Notes: generated by a model not told the origin, from the sequence alone. Positions 1-9,006 are shown, counted from the first letter of the stretch. The stretch: DNA of 61,806 nt from an uncultured Verrucomicrobiota bacterium (GCA_902589825.1 CACIUL010000012.1:1-61806), one strand, 5' to 3'. Program-made: numbers and translations.

Positions 1-16
1 AAGCTTAATGGCGCTT

Positions 17-1270
17 TTAGCCATCGGCAAGCGGTCCAAGCAGGGCTGCATAGGCACCGTCGTGGATGGCAGAGGGTATCAGTGTCATTTCCTCAATGAC
101 CCTGAGATCGGGGTGTGCCTCGACAATGCCCGCAACCACCCCGCTGTTTTCCTCAGGCTCAATGCTGCAGGTGCTGTAGACCAGTTTTCCGCCAGGCTTG
201 AGTAAGGCAAGCACGGCAAGAAGAAGCCGTGACTGAAGTTGAGCCATCTGTTTTTCAAAGCCGGGCATCAAGCGCCAGCGTGCGTCAACCCGGCGACGCA
301 AAACCCCGGTGTTGGAACATGGCACGTCGATAATGATCCGGTCGAAGCTTGCCCTGTAATGGCCGGGAATGTCTCCTTCTGCAAGGAGATCCATCTCCGC
401 CACGGTCACATTGTCCGCTGCCAGCCTTGTCATGTTCTCCCGCAGGCGCTCGCTGCGCGCGCCGGCAACATCCACGGCAATGATTTCCCCGGAATTCTCC
501 ATGGCAGCGGCAAGGATCGCGCTTTTGCCACCCGGCGCGGCACAGGCGTCCAGGATGCGCTCGCCCGGCCTCGGTGCCAGCAGTCCTGGCGCTGTTGCGG
601 TAGAGGGATCCTGTGCATAGCAACGCCCGCTGGCAAGGGCCTCGAGGGGCAGCGTTTCCACCTGGTAGAAACCGGGATGGTTATCCACAGGGGATGCCTG
701 GCTTTGCTCCAGATCCCGGGTTGTCAATCCGCCGCGCAGGGGATTTGACCGTATGCACAGGGAGGCGGGCCTGGCAGCGCATTCTGCCAGCTGCGCCGCC
801 TTGTCCGCGCCAAAGTTTTTCTCCCAGCGCGTGTAGATATGTTCAGGCATCGAGTGGCGCTGAAAGGGGGGCAGGGCCTCGGCTTTAGCCAATATCTCAT
901 CCCTTTCGCGGATTGCCCTGCGCAACACTGCATTGATCATGGCGCGGGCCCGGGGACGGGCCAATTCAACGGTTTCATTGACTGCCGCATGGTCGGCAAC
1001 GCGCATAAGGAGAACCTGGTAAAGGCCGAGCTCAAGCAGGCGTTGTTCCTCATTGCCGGTTTTCCCCTTGCGCAGCAGGTCAATCCAGAAACCAAGCAGG
1101 GACAGGTTGCGGATCACGCCGAGGGTGATGTTCTGCACAAAGGCACGGTCACGCGTATCCAGGTCCGCCTTTTTGCAGTGCCGCTCGATGATCCTGTCAA
1201 TAAAGGTGGTGGATTCCTCCCAGTCACGCAGGATCGCAGCACATATGCGCCGGGTATGTTTACTGGCCAT
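17..1270 (-). CDS. rsmB: 16S rRNA (cytosine-967-C5)-methyltransferase, RsmB-like
   Basis: This SAM-dependent enzyme methylates a cytosine in 16S rRNA in the cytoplasm. The 417-residue protein has an N-terminal NusB-like helical domain (about residues 1-140) and a C-terminal Rossmann methyltransferase domain. The SAM-binding motif DACAAPGGKS, the motif IV cysteine in DVPCSNTGVL and the catalytic motif VI cysteine in YSTCSIEPEEN are all visible. The length is close to the roughly 430 residues usual for RsmB. ATG at 1270 gives an N-terminus typical of the family. The gene lies 87 bp downstream of lptD on the same strand and may be the last gene of that unit. Other RsmB/RsmF-type methyltransferases are the only serious alternative. 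Confidence 0.93.
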   Translation of the reverse strand: MASKHTRRICAAILRDWEESTTFIDRIIERHCKKADLDTRDRAFVQNITLGVIRNLSLLGFWIDLLRKGKTGNEEQRLLELGLYQVLLMRVADHAAVNETVELARPRARAMINAVLRRAIRERDEILAKAEALPPFQRHSMPEHIYTRWEKNFGADKAAQLAECAARPASLCIRSNPLRGGLTTRDLEQSQASPVDNHPGFYQVETLPLEALASGRCYAQDPSTATAPGLLAPRPGERILDACAAPGGKSAILAAAMENSGEIIAVDVAGARSERLRENMTRLAADNVTVAEMDLLAEGDIPGHYRASFDRIIIDVPCSNTGVLRRRVDARWRLMPGFEKQMAQLQSRLLLAVLALLKPGGKLVYSTCSIEPEENSGVVAGIVEAHPDLRVIEEMTLIPSAIHDGAYAALLGPLADG

Positions 1271-1357
1271 TGCTTGCCATGGTTTGCAGGTTCAATGAGC
1301 TGGGGTTGTGCGCGTGCGGATACAATCAGGCGGGCAGGCGGGAAGTTGCCGGCAGTC

Positions 1358-3721
1358 CTAGTGCGAGGGCGTCAGGCCGACAGGAATGCTCAATGAGGGA
1401 AGATCCTTGAGGGTGAGTGTCAGCACAATTCCAAACTCATCACTTCCTGAACGGTGGTCGGAGATCAGGGCCCCAAGGCCGGCAGTCCAGCTGTTGAGGT
1501 CGTAATGGACGGTATACTGCTGATACTCGAGGGTGCCGTCATCAAACTCGTAGCGCTGACGTGCACTGAGCCCCCACCTGTCATTGACACGGTAATAGGC
1601 GCGGAAGTCGAGCAGGTTGGAGTTCTGGAAGAGCGGGTGGTCCTTCAGGTAACGGTGCCCGATAGAAAACTCAAACCTTTCAGATGGCATGAAGGCCAGC
1701 CGGGTGTTGAACTCCTTGTAGTCAAAGGGGTCATCAGCGAGAATCGGTAAACCGAACTCATGCGTCAGGGAGACCCAGTGCACGGGCTTGAATGTCACGG
1801 AATTGTAGACATTTGAGAAGTCACGGTCATACTCCGGATCCTTGATGTAGGCATCCAGGTAGGAGTTGAGCTCCAGCCAGGTAAAGGCATTGCCATCACG
1901 CCGTGTCTGGAAACGCTGGGAAACACCGGGACGGATGATGTTCCAGTCGGAAATGCTGTCGGTGGCGGTGAAGTGGGCCAGGTCGATGGGGCGCAGCTTT
2001 GTGCTCGGGACCAGGCGGTCAATTTTGCCGATGTCAGAGTTGAGTTCATCAGATGCCACAAATGAATAATTCAAATAGGGTTGCACGACGTGCCTGATGC
2101 CGTTGATGCCCAGCCTGGGCAGCTTGAAATCCGCATAGTCCCTGGAAACCTTGAATGAGGTGTCAACACCCAGGTGGAAAGCGGTGCGCGTGTCGGAGTC
2201 GCCACCCCCCTCAACGTCGCTGTATGAGGTGGCACGGAAACCGGCCCTTGGGTTGACATTCAGCCAGCCGAAATAGGCACGAGGTGCTGAGACCTGGTGG
2301 TAGGTGTCGAGCCGGGTGAACCCGGTTTCATTGTTGGCCTGTGACTTGAGCCTGCCAAGCATGCTTTCCGCTTCAATCAGGCTGAGTTCACGAATCCGTT
2401 CCGGCACCTTATCGTTAGAGCCGGCCACTCTTGCCTCGAGCTTTTCGATCTCGGTAAGCATTTTGTCGCGCTCAATGGATCCCAGTTTTTCATTGTAGAT
2501 ACCGGCACTGGTTGACCCGGTATAGTAGAGGCCTGAGTTGCCAATGGGCTGGGTCGTAAAATCAAGTGCCAGCTCCGGGAGCTGGGTTGTGGTGCGGTAG
2601 AAGTCGTTTGCCTGAAAACGTGTCCAGAGGCTGGCACTGCCCCTCGGGAAAATTTTCTGGAGGCTGATCAGGTTGTCCGGTTGCGGGTTGACCCGGTATT
2701 CGTCCGGGAAGAAGTCCTCATAGAAGAAAGCATCACTGATCTTGTTGATATCGAGGTCAAGGTAGATGGTTTTATCCTCTGACCCGGGAAGGTAGATGCG
2801 GTGCTGGAGGTTGAGGCGGTAACGGTCCGGGTCGACCTGTGCCTTGCGCACCCTCTTGTTGTGGGTTTGTGAAGGGTCATTGTCGTTGGTGTAATAGACC
2901 TTGAGGTTGCCGAAGTGCTTGTTTTCCCGCTCCTTGACCAGCTTCAAGTCCACGCCTCCGGCCACTCCCCTGCTGGAACGCAGGTCAAGGTGGTAGGTGG
3001 CCAGGGTATGCTCGCCGAGCATCATCCCGTAACGGTTGAGCAGGAAAGCTCCCCAGTTACTGCGGTAGCCGGGAACAAAGTGATAGCCCTGCTCGGCATC
3101 CAGGGGCTGGGAAAGGTAAGGCAGCCACATGACCGGGGTGTTCCCGGCGTAGACGGTCATGTTCCTGAAAATAATGCGTTGCTGGTGCTTGGGCTTATCC
3201 AGCCCGACAATGTCGACTTTTTTCGCCTTGATCCTGTAGTTGGGATTGACGCTGTCATGGGTGGTGAACATCGATGATGTCATCGAGATGCTCTCCATTT
3301 TCTGAAGCTGCGTATTGAAGGAATCCGACTCGTAGAAAAGCGGAGCCTTGCCGCTTTTCAGGTGGTTGGCCGTTACCTTTCCGGTATTGATGTTGTATAT
3401 GGCGGCATTTCCCTTGTAAGCCAGTTCGCCCTTGAAGATGGAGACATTGTCCTCGGTGTGGATATCCCCGCTCTCGATGTGGTATTCGGCCTTTCCGGCA
3501 AGGATTTCGGTGTCCCCGTAAGTGATATGGACATTGCCCCTGGCAGTGGCAATCCCGGCAGTGTGATCGTAATCCGTCTCGTCGCTGTCGATGTTAATGG
3601 CTTCCCCCTTTTTGCCCCCCAGTGAGTCCAGCTGGGCATCAGCCACAGTCAAAGGGGATAGAGAAAAGGCGCAAACTATTGACAGTGAGCGCATTAACCG
3701 AAATATGGAATTAATTACCAA
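1358..3721 (-). CDS. lptD: LPS-assembly protein LptD (outer-membrane LPS translocon)
   Basis: LptD is the outer-membrane beta-barrel that inserts lipopolysaccharide into the outer leaflet. The 787-residue product begins with a signal peptide. Its OstA/LptA-like N-terminal domain (about residues 38-200) contains the DETDYDHTAGIATARGNVHI pattern, which is typical of LPS-binding jellyroll domains. The rest is a long region of alternating aromatic and polar strands, as expected for the barrel. An internal ATG at 3694 gives a more compact signal peptide (MRSLSIVCAF) and may be the true start; 3721 is the longest reading. The gene follows lpxA by 171 bp on the same strand, so lipid A synthesis and export genes are neighbours. 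The family is clear although the barrel is divergent. Confidence 0.88.
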   Translation of the reverse strand: MVINSIFRLMRSLSIVCAFSLSPLTVADAQLDSLGGKKGEAINIDSDETDYDHTAGIATARGNVHITYGDTEILAGKAEYHIESGDIHTEDNVSIFKGELAYKGNAAIYNINTGKVTANHLKSGKAPLFYESDSFNTQLQKMESISMTSSMFTTHDSVNPNYRIKAKKVDIVGLDKPKHQQRIIFRNMTVYAGNTPVMWLPYLSQPLDAEQGYHFVPGYRSNWGAFLLNRYGMMLGEHTLATYHLDLRSSRGVAGGVDLKLVKERENKHFGNLKVYYTNDNDPSQTHNKRVRKAQVDPDRYRLNLQHRIYLPGSEDKTIYLDLDINKISDAFFYEDFFPDEYRVNPQPDNLISLQKIFPRGSASLWTRFQANDFYRTTTQLPELALDFTTQPIGNSGLYYTGSTSAGIYNEKLGSIERDKMLTEIEKLEARVAGSNDKVPERIRELSLIEAESMLGRLKSQANNETGFTRLDTYHQVSAPRAYFGWLNVNPRAGFRATSYSDVEGGGDSDTRTAFHLGVDTSFKVSRDYADFKLPRLGINGIRHVVQPYLNYSFVASDELNSDIGKIDRLVPSTKLRPIDLAHFTATDSISDWNIIRPGVSQRFQTRRDGNAFTWLELNSYLDAYIKDPEYDRDFSNVYNSVTFKPVHWVSLTHEFGLPILADDPFDYKEFNTRLAFMPSERFEFSIGHRYLKDHPLFQNSNLLDFRAYYRVNDRWGLSARQRYEFDDGTLEYQQYTVHYDLNSWTAGLGALISDHRSGSDEFGIVLTLTLKDLPSLSIPVGLTPSH

Positions 3722-3892
3722 AGGTGGAATGACCGCAAAGGTTCAATGTAAAGTAGTCGAACTTGTGTCGGTAGTAAAACTAATTGAAAACTTACTTTTT
3801 TCACTAAAAATACCGGAAATTATCGTGATTATAAGCCTCTCCCCCCTGATCCATCTTCCGAAAAGGTGAGCCTTTGCATTTGCGGCCCGGCT

Positions 3893-4690
3893 TCAGGGTT
3901 TACGTGTTTTCCGCCTGATGCTGGGGAAACAAGTGCCCTTGCGGCTCGGGTTGGCAAGGGCGTCGATAAAGTGGCAGGCAGCCTCTCCCCATTGTTGTTG
4001 CTGAATTTTATCCAAAGCCAGGCCAAGCGGCATGTCCGAGAGGAAGGCGGCCCGATAGGCCCGCTTGATCTCACTGCGGGTCTCTGGCTCAATGCCGGCT
4101 CGGCGCATGCCGACAACATTCAGGCCTGAGAGGTTATTGAGCTGGCTGGCAATGCAGTAGGGGGGAATGTCCTTGCTGATCGCGCTGTTGCCCTGCGTGA
4201 TGCTCAGCTCGCCGACATGAACGAATTGGTGGAAGGCGGATCCGCCGCCAAGGAAGACGTTGTTGGCAATGCGCACATATCCTGCCAGCAGGCAGTTATT
4301 GGCGATGACATTCCGGTTGCCGATGGTCACGTCATGACCGACATGGCTGCCCGCCATGAGGCAGTTGTCGTTGCCTATCTCTGTCCAGCCCCCGCCGACA
4401 GTACTGCGGTGGACAGTCACCTGCTCACGCAGGTCGTTTCCGCTGCCTATCCTCACGCCGCTTTCAAGTGTGTTGTCAAAGGTCAGGTCCTGTGGGTCTC
4501 CGCCGATAATGGCTGCAGGTCCAATGGAGCTTTCCGGGCCGATTTCAAGCCTGCCGTATAACTGGGCATGTGCCCCGATCCTGCAACCTGAACCGATCCT
4601 TGCCGCGCCGGAGATGATGGCGTAGGCGCCGACTTCAACTGTATCATCAATCTCTGCGCCTTTCTCAATAATGGCGGTCGGGTGGATCAT
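3893..4690 (-). CDS. lpxA: UDP-N-acetylglucosamine acyltransferase LpxA
   Basis: LpxA carries out the first step of lipid A synthesis, transferring a hydroxyacyl chain from acyl-ACP to UDP-GlcNAc in the cytoplasm. The 265-residue protein is built of hexapeptide repeats from the start (residues 1-190), forming a left-handed beta helix, followed by an alpha-helical C-terminal domain. IGGDPQDLTF and the TVHR motif are family hallmarks. His119 in GSHVGHDVTIGN matches the catalytic histidine (His125 in E. coli). Length and start (MIHPTAIIE) are canonical. The gene starts 29 bp after the polyprenyl diphosphate synthase and precedes lptD, so it probably sits in an operon. Its presence indicates that the host makes lipid A. 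Confidence 0.96.
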   Translation of the reverse strand: MIHPTAIIEKGAEIDDTVEVGAYAIISGAARIGSGCRIGAHAQLYGRLEIGPESSIGPAAIIGGDPQDLTFDNTLESGVRIGSGNDLREQVTVHRSTVGGGWTEIGNDNCLMAGSHVGHDVTIGNRNVIANNCLLAGYVRIANNVFLGGGSAFHQFVHVGELSITQGNSAISKDIPPYCIASQLNNLSGLNVVGMRRAGIEPETRSEIKRAYRAAFLSDMPLGLALDKIQQQQWGEAACHFIDALANPSRKGTCFPSIRRKTRKP

Positions 4691-4719
4691 GATGTGCTGC
4701 TGCGCCTGTGGCGGGAAGA

Positions 4720-5757
4720 CTAGCTCAGGCAGGTATCAAGCAGGGAGCCGAGGTAACCGGTAACCTGCCTGAGTCCATCGCAATACTCGGTTTCCGGCAG
4801 GCACTCAAGGTGCCTGTCTGCCTCCGCGAGGATTTCCTTCCCGGTAGCCGTTGCCTGGTCAATGGAACCGTCATAATCTGCGATACCGGCAAGTGTATCC
4901 ACATCGATGGGCTCCTGCAGCAGCAGGTGTTTATTAAGTTTCTCGCGCTGGGACTCGGTGGATGAGGCGATCAGGTTGAGTACCGGCAGGGTCAGCTTCC
5001 CCTTGGCAAGGTCTGTGCGCAGTGTCTTGCCTGCCAGTTCCTCCTTGCCGACCAAATCGAGGCAGTCATCATAGACTTGGTAGGCAATGCCGACTTTCAT
5101 CCCGAAGTCCCTGAGGTTTTCCTGTGTCGGTTGATCCGCCCCTGCGAGGCGGGCACCCAGCTCGGTGGCTGTGGCGAAGAGGGAGCCGGTTTTCATCCCG
5201 ATAATGCGGAAATATTCCTCGTGTGTAAGGTTCAGGTCAAAGCGTCGCTGTGTCTGCAGGATTTCCCCCTGGCACACTGCAGAGGCTGACGAGGACACGC
5301 GCTGGCTGATTGTGTTGTCCTCGAATTCCGATGCCATTTCCAGCGCCCGGGCAAACAGGCAGTCACCAAGCAATACACTGAGTGTTGATCCCCACTTGGC
5401 GCTGACAGTGGGCATTTCACGGCGCAGTTGCGCCCCGTCCATGATGTCGTCATGGACAAGGGTGGCAAGGTGAACGAGTTCGATGACGGTGCCGATCTTG
5501 ACCTGCGGTCGCCCGGCTTGCCCGCAGGCTCCGCCGGCAAGGATTGAGAGGGCAGGGCGTATCCTTTTGCCGCTGATCTCGCAGACATAACTGATGTAGC
5601 CTTCGACACCGGGGTCGAAGGCGTGAGCCTGGGCACGAATGAATTCATCCACCTCGGACAATTTTCCGCCAACCAGCTCAAACGGCACCAAAAGCCCCTT
5701 TGGAATGCCGGCACTTTCCTCGTTTTTGATATTGGGTTTTGTGTCGTCCTGATTCAC
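4720..5757 (-). CDS. Polyprenyl diphosphate synthase (octaprenyl/nonaprenyl type)
   Basis: This is a trans-isoprenyl diphosphate synthase that extends allylic diphosphates with IPP to make the side chain of respiratory quinones. The first aspartate-rich motif DDIMDGAQLRR has the two-residue spacing seen in long-chain enzymes, and the second aspartate-rich motif is DDCLD. The 345-residue length is slightly above the usual 320-330 because of an N-terminal extension. The start is GTG at 5757; no ATG in frame fits as well. Chain length cannot be set with confidence from sequence. IspB-like octaprenyl synthase and a heptaprenyl synthase component II are both possible. It is the first gene of the minus-strand group leading to lpxA. 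Confidence 0.9.
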   Translation of the reverse strand: MNQDDTKPNIKNEESAGIPKGLLVPFELVGGKLSEVDEFIRAQAHAFDPGVEGYISYVCEISGKRIRPALSILAGGACGQAGRPQVKIGTVIELVHLATLVHDDIMDGAQLRREMPTVSAKWGSTLSVLLGDCLFARALEMASEFEDNTISQRVSSSASAVCQGEILQTQRRFDLNLTHEEYFRIIGMKTGSLFATATELGARLAGADQPTQENLRDFGMKVGIAYQVYDDCLDLVGKEELAGKTLRTDLAKGKLTLPVLNLIASSTESQREKLNKHLLLQEPIDVDTLAGIADYDGSIDQATATGKEILAEADRHLECLPETEYCDGLRQVTGYLGSLLDTCLS

Positions 5758-5906
5758 CGTTGATTTAATCGAGGATCAGCCTTGTGAAAGAATTCACAAG
5801 GTTTTTTTCTTCAAGTAATCACTTTTTTCCGGGGCGCCTTTCCCCGGTTCGGGCCGGTAATAAAAGCGTTTGTCAAATATCGCAATTTCCGGGACGATAC
5901 CCTCAT

Positions 5907-6206
5907 ATGATTTTTGATTCTGCTGCACAAATGCTCCAATCCATCAGCCTGGAAAGCCAGCCTCCGCCGGATATTTCCGGGGAGTTGCGTGCCCTTTGGC
6001 TGAGCAAGAAAGGAGACTGGCATCAAGCCCATGACATCGTCAGTGATATCCATACGGCGATGGGGTCCTGGATTCATGCCCATCTCCACGTGCTTGAAGG
6101 TGACCTTGGCAACGCGGCCTACTGGTATTCAAAAGCCGGAAAAGACCCCCGTCCCCCGGAGCAATCCGATGAGGAGTGGCTTGAGCTTGTGGAGGAGAAC
6201 CTTTAA
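5907..6206 (+). CDS. Small conserved protein with helical repeat-like sequence
   Basis: The 99-residue soluble protein starts at ATG 5907 (MIFDSAAQMLQ). An open frame runs upstream to 5784, but its sequence does not look coding. The core LWLSKKGDWHQAHDIV followed by HLHVLEGDLGNAAYWYSKAG resembles one and a half TPR-like helical hairpins. I recall this pattern from short uncharacterised proteins across several phyla. There is no signal peptide. It lies 149 bp from the divergent polyprenyl synthase gene and 42 bp upstream of the lipid-kinase gene, with which it may be cotranscribed. A role as a small scaffold or adaptor is only inference. Confidence 0.75.
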   Translation: MIFDSAAQMLQSISLESQPPPDISGELRALWLSKKGDWHQAHDIVSDIHTAMGSWIHAHLHVLEGDLGNAAYWYSKAGKDPRPPEQSDEEWLELVEENL

Positions 6207-6248
6207 AGTCACATCCTTTAGGGGTGATCCCCGGGGTAAGCGTGTAAA

Positions 6249-7127
6249 ATGGACAAGGTTCCGGTAATTCTCAATCCATCAGCTCACAGCGAGAAGGGAA
6301 AGGAAGCGGCAGCGGAGATTCGGGCTCTGTCCAGCCGCATTGAGCTTATTGAGACCGGTGATATCGATGAGGTGAAGGACATTGCCCGCGACATTGCGCG
6401 GCGGGGTGGCCGGGCCCTGGCTGCCGCGGGGGGGGACGGCACAATCAATGCCGTGATTTCCAGCCTGGCAGGTTCCGAGACGGCACTGGGAATTTTCCCG
6501 ACCGGGACAATGAACCTGTTTGCGCGGGAACTGGAATTGCCGAGGAAAAGCCTGCAGGCATGCTGGAAGGTCATTGAGGAGGGGAATATCAGGAAGGTGG
6601 ATTTATTCGGTTTCGATGACGGGATTTTTGTCCAGGTTGCCGGTGTTGGCCTCGATGCCAGGATCATTGAGGAAACCACCTGGGAGAGGAAGAAGAAATT
6701 CGGCGAGCTGGGTTACTTCATGACGGCACTCTCCGTGACCGGCAAAGAGGCACCACGGGTAAGGGTTTTCCCGGAAGGGCATGAACCGCTGGAGGGGGCC
6801 TTTGTCCTGATCGGTAACGGTGCGCTTTATGGCCCGGCTTTCCGTTTTTTCCGCAATGCCTCAAATGATGACGGCTTACTGGAGATCCTGGTGTTTGATT
6901 CGCACAGTCGATTTGCTCTCATGCGATATCTGCTTGGCTTTACCATGGGCAGGCTGGAGAAGGTCAAGGGGGTTACCTACGTGCAGGCGCCTTCGCTGCG
7001 TGTTGAGAGTGAGATTGAGGTTCCCGTTGAGGTGGATGGAGAATTGGCCGGGCATACTCCCGTCGAGTTTTTTGCCCTCAAGGAAAAGCTCAATGTATTT
7101 GCCCCTGCAGGCAAGGAGTGCTGTTGA
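6249..7127 (+). CDS. Diacylglycerol/lipid kinase family protein (DagK/YegS-like)
   Basis: This belongs to the diacylglycerol kinase catalytic-domain family, which phosphorylates lipid hydroxyls with ATP at the inner face of the membrane. The 292-residue protein has the nucleotide-binding motif GGDGTINAV near residue 60. The following FPTGTMNLFARELELP stretch is characteristic of the family. The C-terminal beta-sandwich half ends with the usual EVDGELAGHTPVEF pattern. No membrane helix is seen, as in YegS. It is followed 25 bp later by a glycosyltransferase, so the pair may act on membrane lipids. The natural substrate could be diacylglycerol, a sphingoid base or another lipid; the sequence does not distinguish these. 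Confidence 0.88.
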   Translation: MDKVPVILNPSAHSEKGKEAAAEIRALSSRIELIETGDIDEVKDIARDIARRGGRALAAAGGDGTINAVISSLAGSETALGIFPTGTMNLFARELELPRKSLQACWKVIEEGNIRKVDLFGFDDGIFVQVAGVGLDARIIEETTWERKKKFGELGYFMTALSVTGKEAPRVRVFPEGHEPLEGAFVLIGNGALYGPAFRFFRNASNDDGLLEILVFDSHSRFALMRYLLGFTMGRLEKVKGVTYVQAPSLRVESEIEVPVEVDGELAGHTPVEFFALKEKLNVFAPAGKECC

Positions 7128-7152
7128 TCAGTCCCGTTTCGCCGTTAACCAG

Positions 7153-7854
7153 ATGAACAAAGCACCGGCTGTAAGCTTCGTCATCCCCTGTCGCAATGAC
7201 ATTGATATGCTTGCCAGGTGCCTGGGGACATTGGCTACACTTGCCCCCCGTCCCCGGATTGTGGTTGCCGATGCCTCGGATGACCGGGAGAAGGTGCGAG
7301 GAACTTGTGAGAGGCATGGTGCGCAATTAGTCCATGTCGAGAGGCCATGCCGCGGAGCCCAGCTGGATGCCGGTGCCGCCGTTGCCGGCGGGGATATCCT
7401 CGTGTTCCATCATGCAGACTCCGAATTCTCGCAGGCTCATTACAATTCCCTTCTGTCCCTTTTTGCCCGGGATCCCTTGCTGGGGGGAGGGGCGTTTCTC
7501 AAAGACCTGGCCGCGCTCTACCCGGGGCTGGGCTGGTTGCGGCCATTGCACTGCCTCTATATCTGCCATGTCGGTACCATGTATGGTGACCAGAGCGTTT
7601 TTGTGGCCCGTGAGGTTTTTGAGCAACTCGGGGGATTTGGTGAGTTGCCACTGATGGAGGACGTTCGTTTCTCCGCGCGCCTGCGTGATGCTGTCCGCGT
7701 CAGGGTGATCGGTCCGCCATTGCGCAGTTCCCGGAGAAAGTTTGACCGGGACGGGGTATGGCGGCGCAAGCTTGAGAACATGCTTTTCGTTACACTGTAT
7801 CGGCTTGGGGTATGCCCGGATAAGCTCGCACGGATGTATTATCGTGAAGGATGA
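7153..7854 (+). CDS. Glycosyltransferase family 2 protein (TIGR04283-like)
   Basis: This 233-residue GT-A-fold transferase starts at ATG 7153 (MNKAPAVSFVIPCRN). The same frame stays open far upstream, but that part overlaps the lipid kinase out of frame and is not coding. Family features are the VSFVIPCRND start, RPCRGAQLDAGA, the acidic metal-binding triad replaced by HHADSEF (HAD in place of DXD), and GDQSVFVAREVFEQLGGF near the acceptor site. This pattern fits the small GT2 subfamily often annotated as rSAM/selenodomain-associated transferase 2, although no radical SAM gene is nearby. Donor and acceptor sugars are unknown. It lies 25 bp after the lipid-kinase gene. Confidence 0.85.
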   Translation: MNKAPAVSFVIPCRNDIDMLARCLGTLATLAPRPRIVVADASDDREKVRGTCERHGAQLVHVERPCRGAQLDAGAAVAGGDILVFHHADSEFSQAHYNSLLSLFARDPLLGGGAFLKDLAALYPGLGWLRPLHCLYICHVGTMYGDQSVFVAREVFEQLGGFGELPLMEDVRFSARLRDAVRVRVIGPPLRSSRRKFDRDGVWRRKLENMLFVTLYRLGVCPDKLARMYYREG

Positions 7855-7946
7855 CCATGAAGTGACGGGGACTGCCGATTGGTGACAGGCAAGGCGGGCT
7901 AGGGGGTTTTTCTAGAAAAAAAGGCATTCCGGATTACAGTTGCCTC

Positions 7947-8213
7947 ATGGAACCGCTTATCTATGCCTTGTCCGGTATCGCAATGGGTTGGCTTTTTACA
8001 TGGTGGCTTGGTGAACGCAAAGGCATGCAGGTTTTCAAGACCATCCTGCTTGGCGGCGTTGGCGGCATCGCAGGAGGTTACCTTGCCAAGGTCCTTATTG
8101 ACCTGCTTGATACCCTGGCCCCGCTGGCGGGAGGCGCGCTGGGCGCTTTCGTCCTGTTGGTTTTTGTCAGGGAGAAGCAGGAGTCCAACAGGAGGCAGAA
8201 GCAGCAGGACTGA
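7947..8213 (+). CDS. Small membrane protein, GlsB/YeaQ/YmgE-like
   Basis: This 88-residue hydrophobic protein has two to three predicted membrane segments: about residues 5-21, 30-50 and 58-75. Glycine-rich helices (GGVGGIAGGYLAKVL, GGALGAF) resemble the transglycosylase-associated/stress-response membrane family GlsB/YeaQ/YmgE. The C-terminus is a charged tail (REKQESNRRQKQQD). The family is associated with general stress but has no established biochemical function. The gene stands alone, 92 bp after the glycosyltransferase and converging with the VC0807-family gene 13 bp away. An AT-rich palindrome (7913-7924) lies upstream. Confidence 0.7.
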   Translation: MEPLIYALSGIAMGWLFTWWLGERKGMQVFKTILLGGVGGIAGGYLAKVLIDLLDTLAPLAGGALGAFVLLVFVREKQESNRRQKQQD

Positions 8214-8226
8214 TTAACCGCTGCCA

Positions 8227-9006
8227 CTAGCGTGGCAGGAAGACTTCCTCCCGTGGCAGTCCGGTGACCTGGCTGATCTTGCGGATCAGGAGGAATAAAC
8301 CGGATATCATAATTGCCATCAGCGGGATGCCGATAACGAGGAAACCCACCCAGGTAAGCTTGCCCACGGCGGCATTGTAGCTGACCGGATCCGCCTTCCC
8401 GGAAAGCAGGTAGATGGCAAGGAAAAAGTTGAGGGCAGCACTCAGAAGCAGGCTGCCTGCCAGCATCCATGTTCCCTGCCAGCGGATCTTCTGGTAAGCA
8501 TCCCACTGGTTGTTGTCCCTGGCGGCAGACTCGATGCGCGAAATATCCAGGAGGTCCGGGTTTAGAAGAAAGACACCAACCAGGGGTTTCGTTGTCCAGT
8601 GTGAATACAGGATGGTAATGCCGAACAAAAGCGGGATCGCTGCTTCCTTGATGGCAAAGAGCAGCGCCGCGTTTTCCTTGATGGTGCCGTCCGTATTCCA
8701 GGCATACCAGGTGATGCTTCCCGTGAGCATGACTCCTGCCGCGCCAAGGATGGAATAGAAATTCACCTTCCGGGTCTTGATGAAGTGCCAGATGAAGTAA
8801 ACCGTTGGCAGAAGGACGGCAATAATCATGCCGTAGACCGGGCCCACATGCCATGCCTTGCCTGTCACGTCACCGTCCTTGCTCAGCCAGCTGAGAGCGA
8901 TCACCGGGATGAGGATATTGACCATGATGTTGGCCAGGGGATTTTCCTGGTCAGCAGCTGCCTTTGCCTGGTCGGTGGAAGCGGGGGATTGCTCTTCTTC
9001 TTTCAT
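8227..9006 (-). CDS. VC0807-family integral membrane protein
   Basis: This 259-residue membrane protein has about six hydrophobic segments. A charged N-terminal tail (MKEEEQSPASTDQAK) is followed by helices at about residues 24-42, 52-72, 82-102, 110-135, 175-200 and 215-245. The IPLLFGITILYSHWTTKPLV block and the cytoplasmic loop RESAARDN-like segment before the fifth helix match the pattern I recall for VC0807-type proteins, which are uncharacterised. It lies 118 bp downstream of the TPR gene on the same strand and could be a late member of the exbB-exbD-TPR unit, though the gap suggests its own promoter. No enzymatic motif is seen. Confidence 0.72.
   Translation of the reverse strand: MKEEEQSPASTDQAKAAADQENPLANIMVNILIPVIALSWLSKDGDVTGKAWHVGPVYGMIIAVLLPTVYFIWHFIKTRKVNFYSILGAAGVMLTGSITWYAWNTDGTIKENAALLFAIKEAAIPLLFGITILYSHWTTKPLVGVFLLNPDLLDISRIESAARDNNQWDAYQKIRWQGTWMLAGSLLLSAALNFFLAIYLLSGKADPVSYNAAVGKLTWVGFLVIGIPLMAIMISGLFLLIRKISQVTGLPREEVFLPR

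Noticed and set aside
3828-3833. A TATAAT hexamer on the minus strand upstream of lptD
   Set aside because: I found no -35 element at 16-19 bases (the best is AGATGG), so I do not call a promoter from this hexamer alone. The region is AT-rich, which makes chance matches likely.
6820-7152. A long open frame upstream of the GT2 start, in frame with it, that overlaps the lipid-kinase gene
   Set aside because: The overlap is in another frame of a gene with strong motifs, and the extra sequence does not resemble a glycosyltransferase N-terminus. The ATG at 7153 gives the family start.
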